Origin: Xanthobacteraceae bacterium
GTDB taxonomy: Bacteria; Pseudomonadota; Alphaproteobacteria; Rhizobiales; Xanthobacteraceae
Assembly (NCBI GenBank): GCA_022841625.1
Contig: JALHRD010000006.1
Span: forward strand, 1 to 64,000
Direction: 5' to 3'
Length of the DNA: 64,000 nucleotides
Shown: positions 16,635 to 25,857 of the stretch, one piece after another
Layout: the number at the start of each line of letters is the position of its first letter
Numbering within the stretch: position 1 is the first letter of the stretch
Translations under genes and position numbers: made by a program
The notes under the pieces: model-generated
Seen by the model: only the letters and a program-made list of their open reading frames with translations
Database searches by the model: none
What the model was told of the DNA's origin: nothing

Positions 16635-17654
16635 ATGCTCAACACCCACCTCGCTTCTCTGTTGGATCCCGATCAATCTGTGGCGCAGCCGGCTGCGCCC
16701 GATCCAGCCGACGGGCGCGGCCTGTTCGACGCCTATTCGGAAGCGGTTGCGTCCGCGGTCGAAACGGTCGGCCCGGCGGTCGTGCGCGTCGACACCCGCG
16801 GCGGCGAGCAGCCGCGCGGCGGCGTCGGATCGGGCGTCGTGATCTCGCCGGACGGACTCAGCTTGACCAACGCCCATGTGGTCAGTGGCGCGCGCCAGAT
16901 TCGTCTTTCCGACAGCGAAGGTCGGATCACTGTGGCGCGTCTCCTCGGGATCGATCCCGATACCGACCTCGCGTTGCTGCGCGCTGACACGGCGCGCGAT
17001 TTCGCGTTCGCTCCCCTTGGCGATTCCAAGATGCTGCGCCGCGGCCAGCTCGCAATCGCGATTGGCAATCCGCTCGGTTTCGAGTCGACCGTTACCGCCG
17101 GCGTGATCTCGGCGCTCGGCCGCTCGCTGCGCGCCACCACAGGCCGCACGATCGAGGACGTGATACAGACCGACGCCGCGCTCAATCCCGGCAATTCAGG
17201 AGGACCGCTGGTGTCGTCGCGCGGCGAGGTGATCGGCATCAACACCGCGGTAATCTCAGGCGCGCAAGGTATCTGCTTTGCGGTCGCGAGCAACACCGCC
17301 AATCACGTCCTGAGCGAGATCATCATGCACGGCCGCGTGCGACGCGCCCATGTCGGCGTGGCGGCGCAGACCGCGCCGGTACCGCGGCGGCACGCGATCG
17401 AAGCCGGCGTCGAGAACAAGCTCGGCGCAATGCTCACCGGGATCGACCAGAATGGGCCGGCAAGTCGCGCTGGGCTTCTGTCGCACGACCTCGTGGTCCG
17501 CCTCGACGGCAGGCCGGTCACCGGCGTTGACGACCTGATCCGCCTGCTCGACCGCAGCCGCATCGGCAAGCGCGTCACCGTCGACGTGCTACGGCTCGGT
17601 CGTCTGCGTTCATTCGAGATGACGCCGATTGAGCGGGCAGCTCCGGCAAGCTGA
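16635..17654 (+). CDS. Trypsin-like serine protease with PDZ domain (HtrA/DegP family), no signal peptide
   Basis: The 339-residue S1C protease has the triad His in LTNAHVVSGARQ, Asp in DPDTDLALLRAD and Ser in NPGNSGGPLVSS, then a single PDZ domain (about 245-335, LGAMLTGIDQNGPASRAGLL). The start at 16635 (MLNTHLASLLDPDQ) is chosen because the longer frame begins inside repeat B2. The N-terminus has no hydrophobic segment, so it is probably not exported by Sec, unlike DegP. The stop is immediately followed by the stop of the convergent LysR gene, with no spacer. Confidence 0.88.
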   Translation: MLNTHLASLLDPDQSVAQPAAPDPADGRGLFDAYSEAVASAVETVGPAVVRVDTRGGEQPRGGVGSGVVISPDGLSLTNAHVVSGARQIRLSDSEGRITVARLLGIDPDTDLALLRADTARDFAFAPLGDSKMLRRGQLAIAIGNPLGFESTVTAGVISALGRSLRATTGRTIEDVIQTDAALNPGNSGGPLVSSRGEVIGINTAVISGAQGICFAVASNTANHVLSEIIMHGRVRRAHVGVAAQTAPVPRRHAIEAGVENKLGAMLTGIDQNGPASRAGLLSHDLVVRLDGRPVTGVDDLIRLLDRSRIGKRVTVDVLRLGRLRSFEMTPIERAAPAS

Positions 17655-18533
17655 CTACGCGTGCCGGCTGCGCGACGCCCGCAGCAGCCATTTGCGGAAC
17701 GCCACGAAGTCGCGCTGGTCCTTCCGGAAATCGCGATAGACGAGATACCATTGCTGCCCCTTGGACACGGTGACCGCGAACGGCGCCACCAACCGTCCGG
17801 CCGCAAGATCATCATCGATATAGGGGCGGATGCCCATCGCAACGCCGACGCCGTCGGCGGCGGCTTGAATGGCTTGACCATAGTATTCGAACTCTGGACC
17901 CTTGGCGCTGATGCGCCCGCCGCCCGCTGCCTTGAGCCAGCGCGGCCAGTCCTCTCTTGCATGCGCGACCCGCAGCAACGTCGCCCCACCGAGGTCGCCG
18001 ACACGCTTGAGGCCCGCAGCAAAGCGAGGCGCGCAGACCGGCAACAGATCGGCGGCGAACATGCGCTCCGCGGTCAATCCCGGCCACTCCCCGTCGCCCA
18101 GCGTGATGCCGCAGGTCCAATCGTCGGCGAACGGCGCCGCCACACCGCCGGTGGTGAACCGCACCTCGATGTCGGGTTCCACTTTCTGGAAGTCCGCGAG
18201 CCGCGGTATGAGCCAGCGGATGGCGAAGGTCGGCCCCACGCCGATTGTGAGCACGCGCTCGGCGATCGATGAGGTCACCTGACTGGTGAGATTGGCAAGG
18301 GCATCGAAGATGGTGGTCAGCCCGGCCTGATAGGTTTGTCCGGTTGGCGTCAGCGCGAGGCGATTAGACTTGCGCTCGAACAGCGCGACGCCAAGCCGCT
18401 GTTCCAACAGACGCACCAACCGGCTGATCGCCGCGGGCGAGACGTTGAGCTCCCCGGCCGCGGCCGCGAAGCTGCCATTGCGGGCGGCTGCCTCGAACGC
18501 CTTGATGCCGTTGAGATGAGGCAATTTGCGCAT
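17655..18533 (-). CDS. LysR-family regulator (GcvA type), divergent from TauE
   Basis: The 292-residue LysR protein has an N-terminal winged helix (KLPHLNGIKAFEAAARNGSF, GELNVSPAAISRLVRLLEQR) and a substrate-binding effector domain from about residue 90. The HLNGIKAFEAAAR start is typical of the GcvA/AmpR subgroup. It is divergent from a TauE/SafE exporter, and a perfect palindrome lies 17 bases upstream of its start. Regulation of the exporter and itself is therefore likely; the inducer may be an organosulphur compound, but that is a guess from TauE. Confidence 0.88.
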   Translation of the reverse strand: MRKLPHLNGIKAFEAAARNGSFAAAAGELNVSPAAISRLVRLLEQRLGVALFERKSNRLALTPTGQTYQAGLTTIFDALANLTSQVTSSIAERVLTIGVGPTFAIRWLIPRLADFQKVEPDIEVRFTTGGVAAPFADDWTCGITLGDGEWPGLTAERMFAADLLPVCAPRFAAGLKRVGDLGGATLLRVAHAREDWPRWLKAAGGGRISAKGPEFEYYGQAIQAAADGVGVAMGIRPYIDDDLAAGRLVAPFAVTVSKGQQWYLVYRDFRKDQRDFVAFRKWLLRASRSRHA

Positions 18534-18549
18534 CGGGAGCCCCGAACGA

Positions 18550-18568
18550 GCATCAACAAAATTGATGC
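18550..18568. promoter_or_regulatory. LysR operator GCATCAA-N5-TTGATGC
   Basis: A perfect 7-bp inverted repeat with a 5-base AT-rich spacer, within the 104-base region between the LysR start (18533) and the TauE start (18638). It contains the T-N11-A pattern of LysR boxes in an ATCAA/TTGAT frame. Confidence 0.65.
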
Positions 18569-18637
18569 TAGGCCAACATATCTCAGTTTGTCTTCGCCGC
18601 TCAACGGAATCACACCGGCACCGAGGGAGGCCCCGCT

Positions 18638-19384
18638 GTGACGCCTTGGATGATCCTGCTGCTCTGCCTGCTGATGATCGCGACGTCGTTCCTGTCCGGC
18701 ATTTTCGGCATGGCGGGAGGCCTCATCCTGATCGGTGTCTTGCTGGCCCTGCTGCCGATTCAGACCGCTATGGTGCTGCATGCGGTCACCCAGATCGCGT
18801 CAAACGGCTGGCGTGCTTTCTTGTGGCGCAAGCACGTATGCTGGAGGCCAGTCGGCGCTTACGTCTTCGGATGCCTCGTGGCGCTCGCCGCCTGGTCATT
18901 GTTCCGCTACGTTCCGAGCACCCCCGTAGCGTTCATTTTTCTAGGGGTGAGCCCATTCCTAATTAAATTGTTTCCTTCCGACTGGCAGCCCGACCCCGAA
19001 AGCCGATTGCAAGGCACGCTCTACGGCACGGCCTGTATGACATTGATGCTGTTAACCGGTGTTGCCGGTCCGCTGATCGACAGTTTCTTCCTCGATGGCA
19101 AGCTTGATCGTCGAGAAATCGTCGCCACCAAGGCGACGTGTCAGATCATTGGACACGCCCTCAAGCTTGCCTATTTCGGCGGCATCATCGAGCAGGCCGG
19201 CACGCTCGATCCGGTGCTCGCGATCCTCGCGATCATGGCGTCCATGGTCGGCACCACTTTGGCCAGGCGCTTCCTGGAGATGATGAGCGACCGCCAGTAT
19301 CGGATCTGGGCGGGACGGATCATTACAACCATCGCCGGCTACTACGTCATCCAAGGCATGACCCTGCTGATCATGCCTCGGTGA
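18638..19384 (+). CDS. Sulfite exporter TauE/SafE-family membrane protein
   Basis: The 248-residue protein has about seven to eight membrane helices and two related halves, each with the family's Gly-rich region (LSGIFGMAGGLILIGVLLAL, TGVAGPLIDSFFLDG). Members export sulphite, sulphoacetate or other organosulphur anions, or act as general anion exporters. The start is a GTG at 18638 behind GAGGGAGG. The divergent LysR gene and palindromic operator suggest substrate-induced expression. A convergent Bug-type binding protein gene ends 34 bases downstream. Confidence 0.85.
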   Translation: MTPWMILLLCLLMIATSFLSGIFGMAGGLILIGVLLALLPIQTAMVLHAVTQIASNGWRAFLWRKHVCWRPVGAYVFGCLVALAAWSLFRYVPSTPVAFIFLGVSPFLIKLFPSDWQPDPESRLQGTLYGTACMTLMLLTGVAGPLIDSFFLDGKLDRREIVATKATCQIIGHALKLAYFGGIIEQAGTLDPVLAILAIMASMVGTTLARRFLEMMSDRQYRIWAGRIITTIAGYYVIQGMTLLIMPR

Positions 19385-19418
19385 GGTTCACTGGGGCGCC
19401 GCGCGACGGCAAACCCGA

Positions 19419-20384
19419 TCAGCCCTTGAGTTTCAGCGCGGCTATGACGCGCGTGAATTCGTCAACCTGACGTTGGATATGCGCGGCAAAATCGTCGCCG
19501 CAACGCGGATTGGGATATAGCCCATGCGCGACCAACTTGGACTTGACCTCGGGCGCCTCGATCGCGGTTTTGAACCAATCGATATATTGCGCAATGATCG
19601 GCGACGGCGTCTTGGCCGGCGCAACCAGCCCAAACCAGACCTCGGCGAAGAAATCCTTATAGCCGGATTCGGCAATGGTCGGCACGTTCGGCAGCGGCGG
19701 AATTCGTTCGCGTGTCGAGGTTGCAAGCGCACGCAACGCGCCGGCCTTCACCGGCTCGCCAAGCTCTGAGTAGTTTTGCAGCACCGCTGTCACATGACCG
19801 CCAAGCAGCGCATTGATGGCGGGCGCGCCGCCGGTATAGGGCACATAAGTGAGGTCGACGCCGGCAACACGCTTGAAGCGCTCAACCGCAATATGCTGCG
19901 TCGTGTTGGGGCCAACCGTCGAAATTGAGAACTCGCCCGGCTTGGCGCGTGCCGCATCGACGAAGTCGCCCAACGTATGGAACGGAGATTTACCGTTGAC
20001 CACGAGCACCTGAGGCGAATCGACCAGGAAGCAGATCGGTTCGAAGCTGGTGCGCGGATCGAAGTTCACCTTGCGCAGGATCGGACTGATCATCTGGCCG
20101 TTCGAATTGACCAGCAGCGTGGCGCCGTCCGGCGCGGCGCGCGCGACGGTTTCGGCGGCGATGATCGAGCCGGCGCCCGGCCTGCTCTCGACCACAATGG
20201 TCTGACCGCGGGTCCGCCCAAGATAATCCGCCAATACGCGGACCAAGAGGTCAATGGTGCCGCCGGGCGGCACCGAGATCACGATCTTAATGGTACGCGC
20301 CGCTTCTGCCTGCGCAGCGCCCGACGCGAACGCAAGGCCGACGCCGAACCAGGCGCAGAGCGCCACGATGCGAAATATCGGCAT
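19419..20384 (-). CDS. Bug-family periplasmic binding protein (tripartite tricarboxylate transporter type)
   Basis: The 321-residue protein has a signal peptide cleaved after about residue 27 (VGLAFASGAAQAEA) and the Bug/TctC fold: IKIVISVPPGGTIDLLVRVL at the N-terminal ligand loop, then GQTIVVESRPGAGS, KVNFDPRTSFEPI, VPYTGGAPAINALLGG and the C-terminal GLVAPAKTP region. It lacks nearby TctA/TctB genes. The first strand reads SVPPGGTID, differing from the VPFxAGG type of the four genes at 59-63 kb, so it belongs to a separate branch. Ligands of such proteins are usually carboxylates or small aromatics; none is assigned. Confidence 0.9.
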   Translation of the reverse strand: MPIFRIVALCAWFGVGLAFASGAAQAEAARTIKIVISVPPGGTIDLLVRVLADYLGRTRGQTIVVESRPGAGSIIAAETVARAAPDGATLLVNSNGQMISPILRKVNFDPRTSFEPICFLVDSPQVLVVNGKSPFHTLGDFVDAARAKPGEFSISTVGPNTTQHIAVERFKRVAGVDLTYVPYTGGAPAINALLGGHVTAVLQNYSELGEPVKAGALRALATSTRERIPPLPNVPTIAESGYKDFFAEVWFGLVAPAKTPSPIIAQYIDWFKTAIEAPEVKSKLVAHGLYPNPRCGDDFAAHIQRQVDEFTRVIAALKLKG

Positions 20385-20532
20385 ACGCTTCCTCCCATCG
20401 CGGTTGACATCGCAACCGCCAACGCATGCAGCGTAGTCCGGTGCTGACTTTCAGCAAAGGGCTTGATCGTGGAAATGGCGCGCGCGCCAGCCTCATTCCG
20501 CGTTCCCGGCGGGAAGCGGCGGATTCGCGACG

Positions 20533-21588
20533 CTACGCCGCGACCTTGGTGACGGAAGCGAATGCGCGCACCAGCGCCGCGTCGAGCTTGGGGCCCATGC
20601 TGAGCAAGATATCGTAGGCCTTCTGGGGCGACATTGGCGGCTTGTATGAGCGTCGTTCAAGCAGCGCGCCGTATATGTCGGCGACCGTCATCATACGAAC
20701 GAGATCGGGAATTTCGTTGCCGCCGATACCATGCGGATACCCCGATCCGTCGAGATACTCATGGTGATGGAGCACGATTTCGAGCATTTCCGGTTGGAAA
20801 CCTTCTGCCGTTTTCAAGGCTTCGGCGCCGTATTCAGGATGCTTCCGCATGATCGCCAGTTCGTCCTGATCGAGCGGGCCCGGCTTCTCCAGGATTGAAA
20901 TTGGAATCCGCGCTTTACCGAGATCGTGCAGCATGCCGGCAATCGACAACCGTTTACGGTCGGCGGACCCGACGCCAAGATGCTGCCCAAACGCAACGGC
21001 AACGCCGGTGACCAACAGGCAATGTTGATAGGTCTGGCTATGGTGACTGCGGACGGTCTCGATCCATGTTGAGAGCCCGTTCGCTTCGATATCGTTAACG
21101 ACCGCCGCACCGGCGGATTCGATGGCCGTAGCCTTTAACGCATCGCCAAGGCTCGCCGCGCTGAAAATATCGCGCAGGCTATCTTGCGCCGCGGCCGCAC
21201 CTTGATGGCCTAGCGCACCAAACCCCGGCGTTGTGTCGCCGAGGACCGCAATATCGTCCCAAAGCTTTTCCAACAATTCGGCACTATCGATCGGACGGTG
21301 CACAACACCGGTGGCGCCAAGGGCATGGGCTTGCGCATTCTCGACCCGCGATTCAGCGCGGGTCACGAAAACCATCCTGCCGTCCTTCGGGCGCAATTTA
21401 ATCCACTGGCGGAGTTTAATCAGGCTGGGCGCGTCGTCGTAGTCCGGCGCAATGACGGTGAAGCGATCAGGCCGCTCACCGCCGACGCGCGCAAGTTCGA
21501 CGAATTGGACATCGAACACCCCGGTCAGCAGCCGGCGTAACCGTTCGGCATCAAGCGTCGAGTTGCCGATAAAGGACAGCCGGTTCAT
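20533..21588 (-). CDS. HD-GYP domain protein with degenerate N-terminal receiver-like domain
   Basis: The 351-residue protein starts MNRLSFIGNSTLDAERLRRL. The first 120 residues resemble a receiver fold (APDYDDAPSLIKLRQWIKL, MVFVTRAES) without a clear phosphoacceptor. An HD-GYP domain follows at about 165-340: HCLLVTGVAVAFG, the metal pair MLHDLGKARIPISIL, PEYGAEAL, HHHEYLDGSGYP and MMTVADIYGALLERR. This set predicts cyclic di-GMP phosphodiesterase activity. An upstream in-frame ATG at 21663 adds a Cys-rich, non-conserved stretch and is disfavoured. No operon partner is evident. Confidence 0.85.
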   Translation of the reverse strand: MNRLSFIGNSTLDAERLRRLLTGVFDVQFVELARVGGERPDRFTVIAPDYDDAPSLIKLRQWIKLRPKDGRMVFVTRAESRVENAQAHALGATGVVHRPIDSAELLEKLWDDIAVLGDTTPGFGALGHQGAAAAQDSLRDIFSAASLGDALKATAIESAGAAVVNDIEANGLSTWIETVRSHHSQTYQHCLLVTGVAVAFGQHLGVGSADRKRLSIAGMLHDLGKARIPISILEKPGPLDQDELAIMRKHPEYGAEALKTAEGFQPEMLEIVLHHHEYLDGSGYPHGIGGNEIPDLVRMMTVADIYGALLERRSYKPPMSPQKAYDILLSMGPKLDAALVRAFASVTKVAA

Positions 21589-21886
21589 AGACCGCAGCCT
21601 CGCAAATTGTCCTTGCTGTCGCAGTGCCGTCAGCAAGCAACAGCACAAAGCCCAATGCAGCATAAGCGCGACTTGTTACACATCGCTTAATCGTAAATTA
21701 CACGCCTATATGCGCTGTTTAAGCCGTGCCGCCTCTCCAGCGCTCCCCGCCGCGCCAGTCGACGCCGGACATTCTCCTGGCACAGGCGAGCCATGCAGCC
21801 CGCCGGAAATTGATCCAAGTCAAATCGGCCAATTGCCAATGGCAACTAATTTGCCTTGGAAAGTCAACTTCACAAGGAGCAGCGCC

Positions 21887-22834
21887 ATGCCAGAACCTCG
21901 CGTCAATGACATTCGCGGCCTCGACTTGGCGGTGCGTGACCTCGCAGCGAGCGAGGCTTTCTACACCAAACACTGGGGCCTCGATGTTGCCGCCCGCGAC
22001 CGCAATACGGTTTATCTCCGCGCGACCGGCCGCGAGCACCATGCGCTCGCGCTACACCAAAGTCCGCGAATCGAGGTGCTAGGTGCGAATTACGCGGCGC
22101 CCGACAAGGCCACCGTCGACGCACTCCATGCCAAAGCCGTCGGTGCGGGGGTCGACATCGTCGCGGCTCCCCATGCCTTGCCCGCCATCGGTGGCGGCGG
22201 TTACGGCTTCAGCGTCCGCACACCCGACGGAATTCGGCATACCCTCAGTTGCGACGTTGCGCGCCACGCAACCGCCATTGACGACAAACGGCGGCCGCGG
22301 AAGTTTTCGCACGTTGTGTTCCGATCGAAGGACTACCCGCAACTTGAAACTTTCCTGCGCGAGGTCCTGGGTTTCAAACTTTCCGACCGTACCGACGGAA
22401 TCGATTTCTTCCGCTGCTCGGGCGACCACCACAGCGTCGCGCTCGGCAAGCTGACTGGGCCGGGCCTGCATCATATGGCATTCGAATTGCCCGATCTCGA
22501 CGGGCTGATGGGCGCATCAGGCCGCATGAAGCTTGCCGGCCATATCATCGAATGGGGCGTTGGCCGCCATGCCGGGCCCGGCAACAACATTTACAGCGTG
22601 TTCGTCGATCCGAACGGCCTTGCCGCCGAATACACGACAGAGATGGAACAAGTCGACGAAACGACCTACCCGCACCGCACCGCCGAGGACTGGCGCAACC
22701 TACCAATCCGGCCATGCGCCTGGGGCATGGGCATGGAGCGCTCGGAACGGCTGCGACAGGCCAACACCGGCAAGCTGGTCGACGAACTCAACCGCCGCCA
22801 CTGCGAGACCATGTCACAAAGATCGGCAAGTTAG
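21887..22834 (+). CDS. VOC-family extradiol ring-cleavage dioxygenase-like protein
   Basis: The 315-residue protein has two tandem VOC modules, as in catechol 2,3-dioxygenases. The second holds the expected metal ligands: His in KFSHVVFRS, His in GLHHMAFEL and Glu in LAAEYTTEM. The first begins VNDIRGLDLAVRDLAASEAF. A strong AAGGAG site precedes the ATG; a longer upstream frame has no such support. A palindrome TTGCC-AAT-GGCAA (21833-21845) about 40 bases upstream may be an operator. It stands alone, so the substrate ring compound is unknown. Confidence 0.85.
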   Translation: MPEPRVNDIRGLDLAVRDLAASEAFYTKHWGLDVAARDRNTVYLRATGREHHALALHQSPRIEVLGANYAAPDKATVDALHAKAVGAGVDIVAAPHALPAIGGGGYGFSVRTPDGIRHTLSCDVARHATAIDDKRRPRKFSHVVFRSKDYPQLETFLREVLGFKLSDRTDGIDFFRCSGDHHSVALGKLTGPGLHHMAFELPDLDGLMGASGRMKLAGHIIEWGVGRHAGPGNNIYSVFVDPNGLAAEYTTEMEQVDETTYPHRTAEDWRNLPIRPCAWGMGMERSERLRQANTGKLVDELNRRHCETMSQRSAS

Positions 22835-22933
22835 GCGCAGACGCCCGCGCCCAATTTCGCTGTGCTTAGCAAGCGACCGATTTTGCAATGGCAGCGTCAC
22901 AGGAGAAGTGCGATCCGGTTCAGGAACGCGCAA

Positions 22934-23179
22934 TCACGCTGCCTTGCTGTCCGCAGCCTTACCGGTTGCGCTGGTGCGGCAACCAATGACCTGCTTGCGA
23001 GTCTTGCAGTCAGGGCAGATTCCAATACGCGAGGTGAAGCGCTCAGTCTCCAGCGCGGCGCGCATGGCCGTGCGGCTGGCGATCAACAACCGCTCAACCA
23101 AGCAACTCTCACAATAGGCTGCGGTACGCTTTTGAAGGAACGCCGCGACACGCTCCACAATATTACGAACTCGGTCCAT
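22934..23179 (-). CDS. Small protein with paired CxxC motifs (zinc-ribbon-like), function unknown
   Basis: The 81-residue protein begins MDRVRNIVERVAAFLQKRTA and carries YCESCL near residue 24 and CPDCKTRKQVIGC near residue 55, a spacing that could bind one zinc ion. The helical N-terminus followed by Cys pairs resembles short uncharacterised proteins of Bradyrhizobium relatives, from memory only. The ribosome-binding site is weak. A TACGCCG-A-CGGCGTA palindrome lies about 80 bases upstream. It is convergent with the VOC gene. Confidence 0.55.
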   Translation of the reverse strand: MDRVRNIVERVAAFLQKRTAAYCESCLVERLLIASRTAMRAALETERFTSRIGICPDCKTRKQVIGCRTSATGKAADSKAA

Positions 23180-23551
23180 TGATAACGCTTTCAGCAGCAG
23201 GGGTTCCCTGCCGAGGCTCGATTCTCTGCTCTGTTGGGAGCAATTAAATAATCATACGCCGACGGCGTAGACCCGTTGATATATAGAGCAAAAATCTACA
23301 TTCCGCCAGCCTGTAAATCGGCGGTGGTTAGCATGGCATGGCTGGGTTGCTAGAAAGCCTGGCATCGGCGCTGCGGACTTTTAACCAATGGCGCCCAGGC
23401 GCGACCCCCCCCCCCCCTGACAGGGGTTTTGGCCGGCTCGGACAACCCGATAACGCAGGTATCGGGGTGGGTGCCCCCAACCCAGGGAGCCACAGCAGCC
23501 CAAAACCGTGCACCTGAAGCTTGCGGCGCCCCCCTGACCCGCCTTGACCGC
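23180..23551. other. Intergenic region with 13-C homopolymer and palindromes
   Basis: These 372 bases between the start of the CxxC gene and the end of uvrC hold a perfect palindrome TACGCCGACGGCGTA (23256-23270), an AT-rich TATATA stretch near 23280 that may be a minus-strand promoter, a run of 13 C (23405-23417) merging into CCCCTG-A-CAGGGG and TTTT (23414-23430), and a short duplication of the uvrC end (CCCGCCTT at 23538 and 23556). No gene was seen. Confidence 0.55.
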
Positions 23552-25564
23552 CTAACCCGCCTTATCGTGGAAGAAATCGTAAATCTTTTTTGCCATTTCC
23601 GCGCTCACGCCATCGACCCTGGCGAGGTCGGCGGGCGAGGCACGCTCAATCGCCTTGAGCGTGCCGAAGTGCTGGAGCAAGGCGCGCTTGCGGGTGGGGC
23701 CAACGCCGGGGATCTCCTGCAGGCCGGCCTCGCGGATATCCTTCTTGCGCCGGGCCCGGTGCGACCCGATGGCAAAACGATGCGCCTCGTCGCGCAGACG
23801 CTGCACAAAATAAAGCACCGGATCGCGCGGTTTCAGTTTGAACGGCTCGCGGCCGGGCGCGAAAAATGTCTCGCGGCCGGCATCGCGTTCCGGCCCCTTG
23901 GCAATGGCGAGCAGCGGCAGGTCCTGTAAACCGAGCGCGGCGAGGCTCGCCTGTGCCGCCGACAATTGTCCGCGCCCGCCGTCGATAATGACGAGATCGG
24001 GCCAGGGCGATGCATCCGCACCGTCGGCACTCTCGTCGTCAGCGGTCGCGGCCGCCCGCGTTTCGCCCATCAGCCGCTTGAATCGCCGCGCCAAGACTTC
24101 CCGCATCATGGCGAAATCGTCGCCAGGCGTCAGCGCCGTCGAGCGGATATTGAACTTGCGATACTGGTTCTTCTGAAATCCTTCAGGACCGGCAACGATC
24201 ATGGCGCCAACCGCGTTAGTCCCCTGGATATGGCTATTGTCGTAGACCTCGATCCGGCGCGGCGGGCGCACGAGCCCTACGCTTTCAGCGAGCGCATCGA
24301 GCAGCCGCTTCTGCGAAGCGGTGTCGGCAAGCTTGCGTCCCAACGCCTCACGCGCATTGGCAAGCGCGTGGTCGACCAGATCTTTCTTCTCGCCACGCTT
24401 GGGCCTTGCAATCTCGACCTTGCGGCCGCTGCGCGCTTCGAGCGCCCGCTCTAGCAGCGCATGATCCGCAATCTCGTGCGAGATCAGCACCAGTTCCGGC
24501 ACCGGCTTGTCGTCATAAAATTGCGCTAGGAACGCGCCCAGCACTTGACCGGGGTCGAACGCCCGATCGGCCTTGGGGAAATACGCGCGATTTCCCCAGT
24601 TCTGTCCGGTACGGAAAAAGAATACTTCGACGCAGAAAAAGCCGCCTTCTTGGTGTACCGCAAAAACGTCAGCCTCCTCGGTCGACCGCGGATTGATGCC
24701 TTGCTGTGCCTGCACCGCCGATAGCGCGGCGAGACGATCGCGATAGATCGCGGCCCGCTCAAAATCGAGCGCAGCGGACGCTTTCTCCATTTCGGCGGCC
24801 AGTTGTTGCTTCACCGCACGACTCTTGCCGGACAGGAAATCAGTCGCCTCGCGCACCAATTCCCGATAGTCGGCGAACGCGATCTCGCGGGTGCAAGGCG
24901 CGGCGCAGCGCTTAATCTGGTGCAACAGGCATGGCCGCGTGCGGCATTCAAAGAAGCCGTCCGAGCACGAGCGCAGCAGGAAGGCGCGTTGCAGCGCGGT
25001 GATCGTGCGGTTGACCGCCCCGACTGACGCAAACGGCCCGTAGTAGCGCCCGTCGCGGTTGCGCGCGCCGCGATGCTTGAGGATTTGCGGCGCCCAATGG
25101 TCGCCGGTGATCAGGATGTACGGAAACGATTTGTCGTCGCGCAGCAGCACATTGAAGCGCGGACGCAGGCGCTTGATGAAATTGGCCTCCAGCAGCAGCG
25201 CCTCGGTTTCGGTCTTGGTGGAGACGAATTCAAGCCCCGCCGTCGCCGCGATCATGCGCTCGATGCGCGGATCGTAGCCGGTCGGCCGCGCATAGGCCGC
25301 GATGCGTTTGCGGATGTTCTTGGCCTTGCCGACATAGAGCACCGCGCCCTGCGCATCGACCATGCGATAAACGCCCGGCGACGATGGCGCGAGCTTTACA
25401 TGGCGCAGCACCGCGGCGCGGCCGGCCGCCAGCACGCCGGTGCCAGCGGCTAGGTCCGTCGCAGTCTCGATCTCCGGCAAGCTCTGATCGTCGTCTTCTT
25501 CGACCAGATCGGTCGTCGGGTCGATGTCTTGCTTGCCGTGGGTTTTCGGGGGAACAGCCATCAT
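23552..25564 (-). CDS. uvrC: Excinuclease ABC subunit C
   Basis: UvrC makes both incisions in nucleotide excision repair. The 670-residue protein has, in order, a GIY-YIG nuclease (about 60-140, [20 protein letters not shown]), a four-Cys region ([20 protein letters not shown]), a UVR motif that binds UvrB ([17 protein letters not shown]), an RNase H-like nuclease ([31 protein letters not shown]) and C-terminal helix-hairpin-helix repeats ([17 protein letters not shown]). An acidic N-terminal extension of about 45 residues precedes the nuclease; later starts are possible. The gene is complete. Confidence 0.97.
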   Translation of the reverse strand: MMAVPPKTHGKQDIDPTTDLVEEDDDQSLPEIETATDLAAGTGVLAAGRAAVLRHVKLAPSSPGVYRMVDAQGAVLYVGKAKNIRKRIAAYARPTGYDPRIERMIAATAGLEFVSTKTETEALLLEANFIKRLRPRFNVLLRDDKSFPYILITGDHWAPQILKHRGARNRDGRYYGPFASVGAVNRTITALQRAFLLRSCSDGFFECRTRPCLLHQIKRCAAPCTREIAFADYRELVREATDFLSGKSRAVKQQLAAEMEKASAALDFERAAIYRDRLAALSAVQAQQGINPRSTEEADVFAVHQEGGFFCVEVFFFRTGQNWGNRAYFPKADRAFDPGQVLGAFLAQFYDDKPVPELVLISHEIADHALLERALEARSGRKVEIARPKRGEKKDLVDHALANAREALGRKLADTASQKRLLDALAESVGLVRPPRRIEVYDNSHIQGTNAVGAMIVAGPEGFQKNQYRKFNIRSTALTPGDDFAMMREVLARRFKRLMGETRAAATADDESADGADASPWPDLVIIDGGRGQLSAAQASLAALGLQDLPLLAIAKGPERDAGRETFFAPGREPFKLKPRDPVLYFVQRLRDEAHRFAIGSHRARRKKDIREAGLQEIPGVGPTRKRALLQHFGTLKAIERASPADLARVDGVSAEMAKKIYDFFHDKAG

Positions 25565-25857
25565 CGCAAAGTAGGAATTCGCCGCGCGCGGAGCCAGCCT
25601 TGAACGTCGCGATCGTTTCGCGACCGCACAGCCGCCGATCGCAGGTTGGCCGCCGCCCGCGCCGACTGAGGTTGCTTTAAGTATTCATTGACCATCACGA
25701 CGCGATATTTACAGTTTGTTTTCTATATTCGCGGCGGTGCAGCGGCAGGAATGCCAGAATTTGGCACAATAAGTATTTGGTTAAGCCTACATCATCCTTA
25801 CGCTAGACTTTAAATGAATGAAGAATACTATCAAATTTCGCGATGCGAGGAGGGTGT

